Assembly: GCA_002070605.1 (NCBI GenBank)
Contig: MWDO01000028.1
Span: 1-36,853, forward strand
Origin: Spirochaetes bacterium ADurb.Bin133
GTDB taxonomy: Bacteria; Spirochaetota; GWE2-31-10; MWDO01
Reading direction: 5' to 3'
DNA: 36,853 nucleotides
The notes under the pieces were generated by a model. It saw nothing but the letters and a program-made list of their open reading frames with translations. It had not been told where the DNA came from and did not search any database. This document shows positions 16,901-26,235 of this stretch, in pieces; within the stretch, counting starts at the first letter, position 1; every line of letters starts with the position of its first letter. The position numbers were made by a program, and so were the translations under genes.

Positions 16901-19900
16901 TATCGTTGAAAAAATATCTACCGCCGACGAAAAATTCAGAGAAAAATTTTCTGAAATCGACGCCGGTTATAGAAACAGTTTGGAAAACCTCAACGCAAAA
17001 GTAATAGTTTACGAGAGCGATTTTGCAAAGAAAATTGAAGAGATCGAAACGGTTTACTCCGTTAAAATGGATCAAATAATTAACGATAAGGCTTTAAAAG
17101 TTGATTATATCGCTGAAAATTTTGATAAACTCAACTCGGATATCGCGACGGTAAAAGATAATCTCTATAAAGATATCGACGGACGTATCGCGGGCTCGAT
17201 TGAAAAAGCCAACGCGACGTTAGACGAAAGATTGTCAAATTTCGACTCCGAAATACAAACGCTCGAGTCCGGCGCCGCGAAAGAAATTGATATTTTCAAA
17301 TCCTCCCTTTTTAAAATCAAAAATCTCATCCAAAATGTGGATAAAAATTTTTCTCAGAAATTCAACCTTAAACTTACCGACTTAAACGGAAAACTTGAGT
17401 CTAAAATAGAGAATATCGAGAAAGAGTATAGAGAAAAAACCGACGCGCTTATAAAAGAAAAATCCGATCAATTGAACGTATTTAAAGGCGATTTTCAAAC
17501 TATAAACTCTGAAATAGACAGATTAAAAACAAAATTGGACGTTGAGATAAACGAAAAGATAACTCAAGGCAACGGATTTTTAGAGGAGATTTTTGAACAA
17601 GGAAAAAGCTCTATTTCCGAACAGTATAAATTTCTCGAAGACGAAACCAAAAGAAATATCAAACTATTTCAAAACGATATATTGAAAATCAAGCAGAACA
17701 TTCTGCAAATAGACGAAAGAATTAACGAAAAAATATCCGATAAGTTCGACAACGTAGATCTAAGATTAACGGATAAAATCAATGAAATTCAGGATAAATA
17801 CAAAGAGTCGCTCGACGAGATGAGCGCCAAAGTCTCTACCATTGAAAACGATTTTAGAAATAAACTCGACGAAATAGAAGATATTTACAACGATAAAAAT
17901 GAAAAAATGATAAATAAGAGTTTTGAGAAATTCAGCGCTCTTTCGCAGAAATTCGGCGATTTATCAAACAACCTGACCGCTTATAAAGAAAAAATCGAAA
18001 AAGACATCGAGACGACTCTTGAAACCGGTAAAGTAGAAGTCGATAAATTGTGGAAAGATAGCGCCGCTGAAATAGAAGCGGATATTTTGAATATGAAAAC
18101 CAGACTCGAAATTGAAATTAATGAGAAACTTATGAACGAAAAATCAAATATCGAAGAAATAATATCGAATAGAAACAGAGAAATAATAGAGAATTATAAA
18201 ATTTTTGAAAACGAAACGCTGATAAAAATGAATTACTATAAAGAAAATCTTGAAAAATTTGAGACCTCTTTAGTGAACGTCGATAAAAAATTCGACGAAC
18301 ACATATTTAAAAAACTTGCCGACGTCGACCGCGCTTATTATGAAAAAGTTAATGGAATATTAGACTCCGTCAAACTTATTGAAAACGATTACAACGGTAA
18401 GATAACCGAAATTGAATCGGATTATCTTGCTAAATCGAGCGAAATAATCGATCAAACAAAAGAAGATTTTGATAATATCCGGAGCAAATTCGACGCCTTA
18501 TTAAATCGTATAAATAAAGTCGAAACCGCCGTCGAGACTGAAATATCGAAAAAAATCGAGAACGGTCTATCCGAAGCCGACGGCATAGTCGGCGAAAAAT
18601 TATCGCAGTTAAATTCGGTTATAGATAATTTTGACCAAACGACAAACTCCAAAATTGATTCGGTCAAATCAAAACTGGACGATTTTGACAACGTTGTGGT
18701 AAATCTTGAGAATAAATTCGATATTAAAATCGGTCAAAAAATGAGCGATATAGAAATTCAATACGGCGATAAGGTCAAAGAACTTAACCAAAATATCTCC
18801 CTGATAGAAGAAGACTTTAAAGAGAAAATACGCTCGATAAGATCGGATTGCGACGAGGTTAACCGCAGTTCAATCGTCGTCGTTGAAAACGAAGTTAATA
18901 TTTTAAAAAATACTATAGATGAAATATCGGCAAAAATCGAGAACGGTCTATCCGAAGCCGACGGCATAATCGGCGAAAAATTATCGCAGTTAAATTCGGT
19001 TATAGATAATTTTGATCAAACGACAAACTCCAAAATTGATTCGGTCAAATCAAAACTGGACGATTTTGACAACGTTGTGGTAAATCTTGAGAATAAATTC
19101 GATATTAAAATCGGTCAAAAAATGAGCGATATAGAAATTCAATACGGCGATAAGGTCAAAGAACTTAACCAAAATATCTCCCTGATAGAAGAAGACTTTA
19201 AAGAGAAAATACGCTCGATAAGATCGGATTGCGACGAGGTTAACCGCAGTTCAATCGTCGTCGTTGAAAACGAAGTTAACGTCTTAAGAAATACCATAGA
19301 GGAGACTTCAAAACTAATTAATTCGATAAAATCCAATCTCGACGGCGAAATACAAGAAAAACTTGAAAACGGCAGAAAAGAGATAGACTGGATGTTGACT
19401 TTCGGCTCTGAAAAGATCAAAGAGGAGTTTAAAAATATCGAAAAAGATACAATCGAAAACATTAGTTACTGTAAAACAAATATTTCGCAATTAAAAGACG
19501 ATATTTCAGGAATGGAGACTAAATTCAACGATATATACGAAAATAAGATCTATCAATTTGATCTCGACGTAACCGTTAGAAAAAATCAGATTTTAGACGA
19601 TTTAAACCTGTCGAAAGAAGATTTGGATAATAAATTAAACGCTTTTGAAAACGAATTAACCGCCAAACTGCAAAATATAAAAGATGAATTCTCAAACGTC
19701 GATCATAAATTTGACGTACACATCGAAGATCTATTGAAAAACGCCGACGAAAAATACAAATCCAATCTTGATTCTATTAGCGCTCGTTATTCGCAAAATT
19801 TCAAAAGCGTTACGGAATCTCTAGAAAATTTGAAAACCGAATTTGAGACAAATTTATTTGATATAGAAGAGAGATTAAAAAACCGGGCTGAATTTTTCAT

Positions 19901-22295
19901 CAATCAAACCGATAAGAAATCGGGAGATATTACCGCGTTATTTAACGAAATGAGCTCTACAATTCAATATCTCAAAGATTCGATGAAAACCGAAATAGAT
20001 AACGCCTTAACCGGAGCTAACAACCAAATTAATATAATGCTTGAAGACGGTCAAAACGCTCTGTTAAGAGATAAGAGTAAATTTGAAAAAGAGGCGGCGG
20101 ATTTACTTTCGGGTTACAAAAACGAGTTGACCTCGATACAATATGAAATATCCGAAATCGATAAAAAATACGACGACAGACTTAACGAAAAATTTCAATA
20201 CATCGATCAATCGTATAACTCCAAGATACTCAACATAAACGATACTATTAATTCCGAGATGGATAACTTAAATAATAAAATAATCGTTATAGAGAGCGAC
20301 GCTGAAAATAAAATCGCCTCGTATAAAAAAGAGATTGAAAATCTATCCGCTTCTATGAAAGAGATAGATAGAAAATACAATGAAGAATTAGATAACAAGA
20401 TGAAAGAGTACGAAGAGATTTTACGCGACAAACTTACCTCCCAAACTATCAATTACGACGAACAATTGAAAAAATCCATTGAAAAAACCGACGAATTCAG
20501 AACCGCTTTTACAAAAAGATTAGACGAGATACTGTTAAAGTATAGGGACGACGCCGACGCCATAACCGGCGATTATGAAAATCGATACAATAAATTTAGC
20601 TCCGACATATCGGACTTAAACGCCAAAGTCGACGAGATCAAATCCGCCGTAGACAACGACCTCGTTTCTTCTTTTAACGAAGGGAAAAACGCAATTAAAG
20701 AGATATTAGATTCGGGTAAAATCGATCTTTCAAAGCAGTACAGAGAACTTGAAAACGATACGGTCGCTAAGATCAATAATTACCGAACCGAGCTATATAT
20801 GATCAAGCAGAGCATATCGGGAATCGAAGATAAAATGAACGAGTATATTTCGGATAAAGCTAAAGACGTCGACGGCAAACTTGACGCTACCCTACTCTCT
20901 ATAACGAACAAATACTCTATAAACGCCGATAAACTTGACGAAAAACTCGACAAACTTGAAAAACAATACGTAGAAAAGTTTAAAGAACTTGAATCCGACG
21001 TAATTCAAAGAAATAACGCCGTTATCCAAAAAAATCTTGATACCTTCGACTCTTTCGTAGAAAACTTCAACTCGTTGTCGAAAGATATTTCAACGCTCAA
21101 ATCCAAGATCGACGAAGAGGTCGCCGTTAAAATAGAAGAAGGTAAAAAAATCGTAGCCGACGTTTTGGACGAAGAGACCGGCAAGATGAAAGAAAAATTT
21201 GCTAAAACTGAAGCCGAGACTATCCAAAACATCGAGGAGTACAAAAAAGAGATGATGAAATTGCAGTTAAATATGAAGCAAATCGACGACAGATTTACGG
21301 CGAGATACCTTGAACACTCCAACGTCCTTGACAAAAAAATAGCCGAGATTGATATGGATATAAAGAAATTTGAAAAATCGACGGGGCTCTTTGAAAAAGC
21401 TAATAATATGAAAGAAAAATTAACAAACGATATCAAGGAGATCAAAGAGAGTATAGCTTCTATAAAGAGCGACAGAAACGATATAATCGAGGTTGAGAAG
21501 AAAATGCTCAATATCGGCAATATTTACTCGATAACGGAAGAAAAATATTCAAAACTGCTAGGAGATAAAAAGAAAATCGACAATATCTCTTTAGTCGTAA
21601 ACGAACTTAAACAGATTACGGACGATATTGAGAATAAGATGGAAACTATCAAAGGCGCCAAAATCGCTATATCGAATCTTGAAAATAAGATTGACTTGAC
21701 GACTGAAAAATTCAAAAAAATCGAAACGTATATCGAAGAGCTGGATAATAAAGAGGATAAAATCGCCGGTTCTATCCAAAGTATCGACGGTTTCGATTCG
21801 ATTACAGACTCGCTGAATAAAAAAATTGATTCTCTTGAGAAGAAATTCGACGATCTAGATTTTAAACGCTCGACTTTTGAGAAGAGTTTTAAGAGTTTTG
21901 AAAAAGACGCGGCGATTTTGACTAAATCTGAAATAAAAATCGGCGAAGTGGTAGATAAGTTCAACCAGATGGACTTGTTAGTTGAAGACCTTGAGACGAG
22001 AACGGAGTATATCAATAAAATGAGAGAGTGGCTCGTCAAAGCCGAAACTAATATTGAGAACCTTAACGCCGATACGGATAAAAGAATCAAATTGATAGAG
22101 TCTCTTTTGTCTAAAGCTTCGCAAAGTCCCGGAATACAAAATAAATTAAAAGACGACAACTCAAAAAAAGAGGTTGTTTTACAATTAAGCGCGCAGGGTT
22201 GGTCGATCGACGACATTGCAAAGAATTTGTCTTTGTCTGTCGGAGAAGTCGAGTTGATATTAGACTTAGAGTACAATACCGCGCCGCGTAGGTAA
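13971..22295 (+). CDS. Giant membrane-anchored coiled-coil protein with C-terminal helix-turn-helix-like cap
   Basis: This 2774-residue protein has a single N-terminal membrane helix (about 3-21) followed by KKNRSFEK, so the bulk is probably cytoplasmic. Residues about 25-2715 are charged heptad-type coiled coil made of degenerate modules of roughly 125-190 residues, each with an IDEKYxEKI-like motif and an EIExxY motif. I find no proline before about residue 2720. The last region (REWLVKAETN near 2684, then GWSIDDIAKNL at 2743-2753 and SVGEVELILDLEY at 2756-2768) looks like the C-terminal cap of SwrB/YlxL (DUF6115) and DUF2802 proteins, which act with flagellar export. Long coiled-coil proteins are known in spirochaetes (one class is called SpiroCoCo, from memory). 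The gene downstream is a shorter paralogue. A recent in-frame repeat lies at 18540-19301. A role in cell shape, flagellar positioning or the cytoskeleton is inference. Confidence 0.9.
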   Translation: MDLLTLFLSIFGSISIVLIGRFLDKKNRSFEKIARLSKNIKEELYRFAEDKFQSLKDFDNCIDVSLQKGDGLLEVLNSSINELEERYNNVDKEKERVSSFFQKIDVLDSDLRNIAEQAREIQNSKELIESVENKIDKFKKEIALVEKDMYRISDDLKKENVEQLKQIKSSIIAETEVELSSVKENISALRSNLTLGNQEMASAIKQNGKELRDDLENTRASIENLKEVYDKQYVESLELFKEEISSINNTVTKMKENYIADIVEKIKEIDKNNEDKLEYYKNSYKEVYINYDNLINDKLSTLENTVNSYENRASNIEKDSISKYEEIKNRNLFELRSSYQNILKEIEQYGAKIGDNVKFNIITTGKETEDRYKNLYEKLKSLENEAMNRNIDFENQIAKSIESFNNIQMDFDKRTSEKLDNFNEMFERIGASGLNLENKIFATIKDKLTAFKTDVNDKLKSMEIDVINSRSLFEEEINSFSLKIGLMKDEIANIDLNLQNSKDAIDEKSNFIKEEAFKEIENVNLQITNNVSMLKSYYDNEKEKVFEKIDESIKSLLNSSDDKSAEISHKYNQTLENIEKELQTIKNSYSDKISAIKNDIYENANKIEQELLAKQNSVADDLFEKFNAVKDEIENDNIRTVENIKQSFADKNTEIEESLNLISIKFSNFNQEIENNFLKIGDNIKEKITEVDSKLDYNISNIIDKSNSIENRYKESSLKIIEQNSVKMEEFDREFEDLKVQFEYFRDNIYKDVQSKVDASSEEINSLLSSGLVKINEINEKVKNEAKNLIGLYKSDVNKIKISIKNIDEKYNEKLSSKYDDLDKSLLAKIREANDIIENIQEIRNKYELKANESFTKVYDLETLYTSKISEIEEEFKNNSAKLLEKRNMEIESLSYNYNEINDKIENLKSSIDKVVDDKILNARNTIDETFESSKNVLKEYYQKLEEQTVRKINDFKGDIVKIKDTIKGIDEKYSQFIVEKISTADEKFREKFSEIDAGYRNSLENLNAKVIVYESDFAKKIEEIETVYSVKMDQIINDKALKVDYIAENFDKLNSDIATVKDNLYKDIDGRIAGSIEKANATLDERLSNFDSEIQTLESGAAKEIDIFKSSLFKIKNLIQNVDKNFSQKFNLKLTDLNGKLESKIENIEKEYREKTDALIKEKSDQLNVFKGDFQTINSEIDRLKTKLDVEINEKITQGNGFLEEIFEQGKSSISEQYKFLEDETKRNIKLFQNDILKIKQNILQIDERINEKISDKFDNVDLRLTDKINEIQDKYKESLDEMSAKVSTIENDFRNKLDEIEDIYNDKNEKMINKSFEKFSALSQKFGDLSNNLTAYKEKIEKDIETTLETGKVEVDKLWKDSAAEIEADILNMKTRLEIEINEKLMNEKSNIEEIISNRNREIIENYKIFENETLIKMNYYKENLEKFETSLVNVDKKFDEHIFKKLADVDRAYYEKVNGILDSVKLIENDYNGKITEIESDYLAKSSEIIDQTKEDFDNIRSKFDALLNRINKVETAVETEISKKIENGLSEADGIVGEKLSQLNSVIDNFDQTTNSKIDSVKSKLDDFDNVVVNLENKFDIKIGQKMSDIEIQYGDKVKELNQNISLIEEDFKEKIRSIRSDCDEVNRSSIVVVENEVNILKNTIDEISAKIENGLSEADGIIGEKLSQLNSVIDNFDQTTNSKIDSVKSKLDDFDNVVVNLENKFDIKIGQKMSDIEIQYGDKVKELNQNISLIEEDFKEKIRSIRSDCDEVNRSSIVVVENEVNVLRNTIEETSKLINSIKSNLDGEIQEKLENGRKEIDWMLTFGSEKIKEEFKNIEKDTIENISYCKTNISQLKDDISGMETKFNDIYENKIYQFDLDVTVRKNQILDDLNLSKEDLDNKLNAFENELTAKLQNIKDEFSNVDHKFDVHIEDLLKNADEKYKSNLDSISARYSQNFKSVTESLENLKTEFETNLFDIEERLKNRAEFFINQTDKKSGDITALFNEMSSTIQYLKDSMKTEIDNALTGANNQINIMLEDGQNALLRDKSKFEKEAADLLSGYKNELTSIQYEISEIDKKYDDRLNEKFQYIDQSYNSKILNINDTINSEMDNLNNKIIVIESDAENKIASYKKEIENLSASMKEIDRKYNEELDNKMKEYEEILRDKLTSQTINYDEQLKKSIEKTDEFRTAFTKRLDEILLKYRDDADAITGDYENRYNKFSSDISDLNAKVDEIKSAVDNDLVSSFNEGKNAIKEILDSGKIDLSKQYRELENDTVAKINNYRTELYMIKQSISGIEDKMNEYISDKAKDVDGKLDATLLSITNKYSINADKLDEKLDKLEKQYVEKFKELESDVIQRNNAVIQKNLDTFDSFVENFNSLSKDISTLKSKIDEEVAVKIEEGKKIVADVLDEETGKMKEKFAKTEAETIQNIEEYKKEMMKLQLNMKQIDDRFTARYLEHSNVLDKKIAEIDMDIKKFEKSTGLFEKANNMKEKLTNDIKEIKESIASIKSDRNDIIEVEKKMLNIGNIYSITEEKYSKLLGDKKKIDNISLVVNELKQITDDIENKMETIKGAKIAISNLENKIDLTTEKFKKIETYIEELDNKEDKIAGSIQSIDGFDSITDSLNKKIDSLEKKFDDLDFKRSTFEKSFKSFEKDAAILTKSEIKIGEVVDKFNQMDLLVEDLETRTEYINKMREWLVKAETNIENLNADTDKRIKLIESLLSKASQSPGIQNKLKDDNSKKEVVLQLSAQGWSIDDIAKNLSLSVGEVELILDLEYNTAPRR
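18540..19301 (+). repeat. In-frame 381-bp tandem duplication inside the giant gene
   Basis: Copies start at 18540 and 18921, an offset of exactly 381 bp (127 codons). Positions 18551-18898 and 18932-19279 differ at only two bases, one silent (GAC/GAT) and one Val/Ile. Immediately after this block the copies diverge sharply while the proteins remain similar (NILKNTIDE versus NVLRNTIEE). This suggests recent gene conversion between older neighbouring modules, or a duplication with diverged edges. Confidence 0.95.
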
Positions 22296-22331
22296 GCGTT
22301 TGGAAATATAATATTTTAGGAGATCTTTAAA

Positions 22332-25300
22332 ATGAACGCCGCTATTTTATTTATATTATCGATTTGTATATCTACGACAATTCTTCTGATTTTCCGACAG
22401 TTGGATAAAAACAACAGAAGTTTTGATAAAGTTTCAAGATTATATAAAACGATAAAGGAGGATTTGAGTAAATTTTCTGAAGAAAGATATACAGAACTGG
22501 AAGATTTTGATAAAAATCTCGAATCTTCAATGAAAAAAGGCTCAAATTTGCTTGAAACTCTCTCCAAAGCTACGACTCATATTGAGAAAAACGCGGTTTT
22601 TGACGAAAACGTCGCAAAAAGATTGACTCAAATCGAGAGCGAAATAGAAAAAATTACCGCGGCGCCTAATTCTCAAAGCGCGGCTCCCGTAAACGCGGGA
22701 TCTTCCGATAGAAAAGAGATGAGAAACGAGATGAAAATCTTTAAGAATGAAATAGCAAATATGACAAAAAATCTCGATAAAAAGAAAAAAGAGATAACCG
22801 AGTATTTTAAAGGCGTTGAAACTAAAAATAAAATTGAATTTGACTCCAGAAAAAACGAGATTTTTGATTTTATAAAATTGCAAGAATCTATATTTATCGA
22901 TAATTCTAAAAGATATAACGCAGATATAGATAAAATTAATGGGCAAATTACAAAATTAAACAATAAATACGTAAAAGAGGCTGAAAAAGAGTATGAATTG
23001 ATTACCGAAAATTATAAAATGAAGTTTGAAGATTTTAAAAACAGTTACGAAAATCTTGAAAACGAAGCTCAAAATAATCTTGAAACCAAAATTAATGATT
23101 ATTCCGCTTACGTTGCAAGATTGGAAAGCAGAGCCGAAGGATTAAGCGAAAAAATAATTAAAAATCTCGAAAACAAAAAGTCGGACTACCTATTGGATTT
23201 AAAAGAGTTGGATTCCAATTTAAGAAGCGATTATACCAAACATTCGGAAAAAATGAGAGCGGAAAGTAAAAACTACATTCTTAAATTATTAAAAGATAAC
23301 GAAGATAAATATAAGACATATTACGACAATTTTAAAAAAATTGAGAGCTCCTCGCAACTGACAATAAAGGATTTTGAGAGCTTCATAGCCGAATCTTCCG
23401 ATAAGATAAAAAATCTGAAAGATTATACGTATAAAGAAATAGACGAAAGGCTGAAGGACTTCAATCTGCATATAAATAATTCAAACGAGATGGGGATAAG
23501 ACTTGAGTTAGAAATATTCAATAATATTAAGACAAAACTCGAAGCGTTTAGATCGGAAGTCTTAAAAAATATCGGAGACGTCAAATCCGGAATCGATAAC
23601 AATATCAATACGTTTGAAACTCAAATTAATAATAAATATTCGGGCATTAATAGTAGTTATTCGGATTTATTGAAAAAATACGATTTTCTTACGAAAGAGA
23701 TAGACGATATTAAAAACAATTTTAACGCCGTTATTGCCGATTTTTCAGATAAACAGAAATCTATCTTTAATCAAATATCTGAAAACAATCTATCTCTAAA
23801 AAATAGCGTCGACGAAGATTTGAAAAATCAAAAAATTAAGTATGAAACAGACAAAGAGGCGTATCTTAACGATCTTTCGTCTCAATTCAACCTTCTCGAA
23901 GAAAAAAAGAAGACGTTTAAAGACGATATTATGGAAAATCTTGAGAAATACAAAAATTTGGTTAATACAAATTTAATGAAAATTAAAGGATATTTTGACG
24001 TAGAAAAGGAAAAAACTTTCCAAAATATCGATAAATCTTTATTAAAACTTAATAACGATGCGGACGATAAAACTCTGGAAATTTCAGAAAAATTCGATAA
24101 AACTTATTCAGAATTTGAAAAGAAATTAAAATCTATACACGATAATATGGTCGAGAAAGCTTTAGAAATAGAAAAAGACCTCTTAGGCAAATCGGCCTCT
24201 TTAAATGATTCCCTGGACGATAAAATTGAAAAGTTTAAAGTAGAAATGAACGATAAACGAAGTAAATTTGAACAGGAATTGATAAATGAAAACAATGAGA
24301 TTATTTTTAAAATAAATAGTTTTAAAGACGAGGTTTCGTCAAAATTAAACGAAAGCAGCCAATTTATCGATCAAAATATTTCCGAATCTTCGGAAAAAAT
24401 TAATACCCTAAAGGAAGATTTTACTCAAAAAATGAGTAATATCGAAACTTTTTATTTCGATAAAGGAAAAGAACTTTTAGACGCAAATAAAGAGAAACTC
24501 GACGGTTTCATCTCAAAATTTAACGACATTAATGAAAATATTTACAGTCTTAAGATGAAAATTGAAAATGAAGTTACGGCTCTATCGGATAACGGAATAG
24601 CTCTAATCGGCGATTTATTTACCAAAGGCAGTTCGGAATTATCGGATAAGTATAAAAAATTATCTTCGGAAAGCGACTCTAAAATCGCCGAATATAGAGC
24701 CGAACTTGTTAAAATCAAACAAAATTTCAAGTTTTTCGACGAAAAATATGATCAGAAATTTGACGGTAAAATTGAAGAGTATAACAAGAAATTCGATACA
24801 AAACTTGATATGTTTTCAGAAAAATACAAGATTCATCTGAATGAAGTTTTTGATAAAACTAAAAGCGCCGAGAACAATTTTACAGAAAAAATATCTCAAA
24901 TTGAAAAAGAGTATTTTACAAAAACTGAACAACTTATCGATGGAAACAACAATCATTTATCGGAATTCGTAGTAAAATTCAACGATCTTTCCGATAAACT
25001 TCAAGAGATGAAACTCAAAATCGATATCGAAGTCGGTAAGAAAATCGACGACGGCAAAATAAAGCTTTTGGACGAATATAAAATATTTCAAGCGGAACTT
25101 GACGATATGATGAATAAAGAGATAGAAAATACAAAAGAGAAATACAAAAAAACCGAAGACGAATTAAATATAAAATTATTAAATTATAAAAAAGACGTAA
25201 CGCTTTTGCAAAACAATATCAAACAAATCGACGATAAATTTACCGGTAAATTCCTTGAACACAGTAGTTTTTTAGATAAAAAAATCAATAATATTAACGA

Positions 25301-26234
25301 AAACATTAAAAACTTTGAGAAATCGACGGGGCTTTTTGATCGAGCTTACGCTATGAAAGATAAGTTGTCTATCGAAATAGACGCGATAAAAGACGAAATC
25401 AAAAATATCAAGCAAGATAGAGAGAAAATCTTAGAAGTCGAAAAAAAATTAATGAATATCGACGATATCGCTAAATCTTCAATAGAAAAAAGCGCTCTAA
25501 TAATTTCAGAGAAGAAAAAAATCGATACGATAGCGGAAGTTTTAAACGCGCTAAAAGAGTTGTCGGATTCGGCTTTTACAAAAATTGACGACATAAAAAA
25601 CGCCAAAGTCCTGCTGTCTAACATCGACCAAAAAATCGAGGAGACCAGTCAAAAATATAACTCCTTAGAAGAGTATATAGGGTCCATTATCGAAAAGGAA
25701 ACTGAAATGAGAGCTCTTTCCGATAATATAGTCAACCTCAACGATAAATTTGTCGATTACAATCAAAAAGTAGAATCAATTAATAAAAAAATTGAAGATT
25801 TGGAGTTTAAGCGGGTTACTTATGAAAAGAGTTTTAAAACTTTTGAGAAGGACGCTTCGCTTATAACCAAATCCGAGGCAAAAGTTGCGGAGGTAATCGA
25901 CAAGTTTAATCAGATGGATTCGCTTATAGAAGACCTTGAGATGAGAACCGAGTATGTAAATAAAATTCGAGAATGGCTCGTTAAAGCCGAAACCAACATC
26001 GAAAACATGAATAACGAAACCGATAAAAAAATAAAACTACTCGAATCGCTTATGTCAAAATCAGCCGAAAGTCCGCTTTTAAAAGAGATAATGAAGGACG
26101 ACTTTGAGAAAAAGGAAATTGTGCTGCAATTGCAATCGCAAGGATGGACAATAGACGATATTGCCAAAAACTTAGAATTATCCGTCGGCGAAGTAGAACT
26201 GATTTTAGACCTTGAATATCCAAGAAAAAGATAA
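22332..26234 (+). CDS. Large membrane-anchored coiled-coil protein, paralogue of the giant upstream protein
   Basis: This 1300-residue protein has an N-terminal membrane helix (about 4-21) followed by RQLDKNNRSFDKVSRLYKTIKEDL, closely matching the same part of the upstream protein. A short proline/alanine-rich hinge (about 112-126, with two prolines) leads to a coiled coil of some 1100 residues with no further proline until about 1264. The C-terminal 430 residues align along their length with the giant protein: KFLEHSSFLDKKI, NFEKSTGLF, FNQMDSLIEDLEMRTEYVNK, REWLVKAETNIEN, and the cap GWTIDDIAKNL then SVGEVELILDLEY. The gap to the upstream gene is 36 bp, with AGGAG before the ATG, so both are probably one operon. 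The two proteins could co-assemble through matched ends. No enzymatic domain is seen. Confidence 0.9.
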   Translation: MNAAILFILSICISTTILLIFRQLDKNNRSFDKVSRLYKTIKEDLSKFSEERYTELEDFDKNLESSMKKGSNLLETLSKATTHIEKNAVFDENVAKRLTQIESEIEKITAAPNSQSAAPVNAGSSDRKEMRNEMKIFKNEIANMTKNLDKKKKEITEYFKGVETKNKIEFDSRKNEIFDFIKLQESIFIDNSKRYNADIDKINGQITKLNNKYVKEAEKEYELITENYKMKFEDFKNSYENLENEAQNNLETKINDYSAYVARLESRAEGLSEKIIKNLENKKSDYLLDLKELDSNLRSDYTKHSEKMRAESKNYILKLLKDNEDKYKTYYDNFKKIESSSQLTIKDFESFIAESSDKIKNLKDYTYKEIDERLKDFNLHINNSNEMGIRLELEIFNNIKTKLEAFRSEVLKNIGDVKSGIDNNINTFETQINNKYSGINSSYSDLLKKYDFLTKEIDDIKNNFNAVIADFSDKQKSIFNQISENNLSLKNSVDEDLKNQKIKYETDKEAYLNDLSSQFNLLEEKKKTFKDDIMENLEKYKNLVNTNLMKIKGYFDVEKEKTFQNIDKSLLKLNNDADDKTLEISEKFDKTYSEFEKKLKSIHDNMVEKALEIEKDLLGKSASLNDSLDDKIEKFKVEMNDKRSKFEQELINENNEIIFKINSFKDEVSSKLNESSQFIDQNISESSEKINTLKEDFTQKMSNIETFYFDKGKELLDANKEKLDGFISKFNDINENIYSLKMKIENEVTALSDNGIALIGDLFTKGSSELSDKYKKLSSESDSKIAEYRAELVKIKQNFKFFDEKYDQKFDGKIEEYNKKFDTKLDMFSEKYKIHLNEVFDKTKSAENNFTEKISQIEKEYFTKTEQLIDGNNNHLSEFVVKFNDLSDKLQEMKLKIDIEVGKKIDDGKIKLLDEYKIFQAELDDMMNKEIENTKEKYKKTEDELNIKLLNYKKDVTLLQNNIKQIDDKFTGKFLEHSSFLDKKINNINENIKNFEKSTGLFDRAYAMKDKLSIEIDAIKDEIKNIKQDREKILEVEKKLMNIDDIAKSSIEKSALIISEKKKIDTIAEVLNALKELSDSAFTKIDDIKNAKVLLSNIDQKIEETSQKYNSLEEYIGSIIEKETEMRALSDNIVNLNDKFVDYNQKVESINKKIEDLEFKRVTYEKSFKTFEKDASLITKSEAKVAEVIDKFNQMDSLIEDLEMRTEYVNKIREWLVKAETNIENMNNETDKKIKLLESLMSKSAESPLLKEIMKDDFEKKEIVLQLQSQGWTIDDIAKNLELSVGEVELILDLEYPRKR

Positions 26235-26235
26235 T

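Noticed and set aside
14333-22276. Many long antisense frames inside the giant coiled-coil gene, such as 21005-21520 and 21524-22276 on the minus strand
   Set aside because: Repetitive coiled-coil coding sequence produces long antisense frames; they are Ser/Phe-rich with no ribosome-binding sites or domains.
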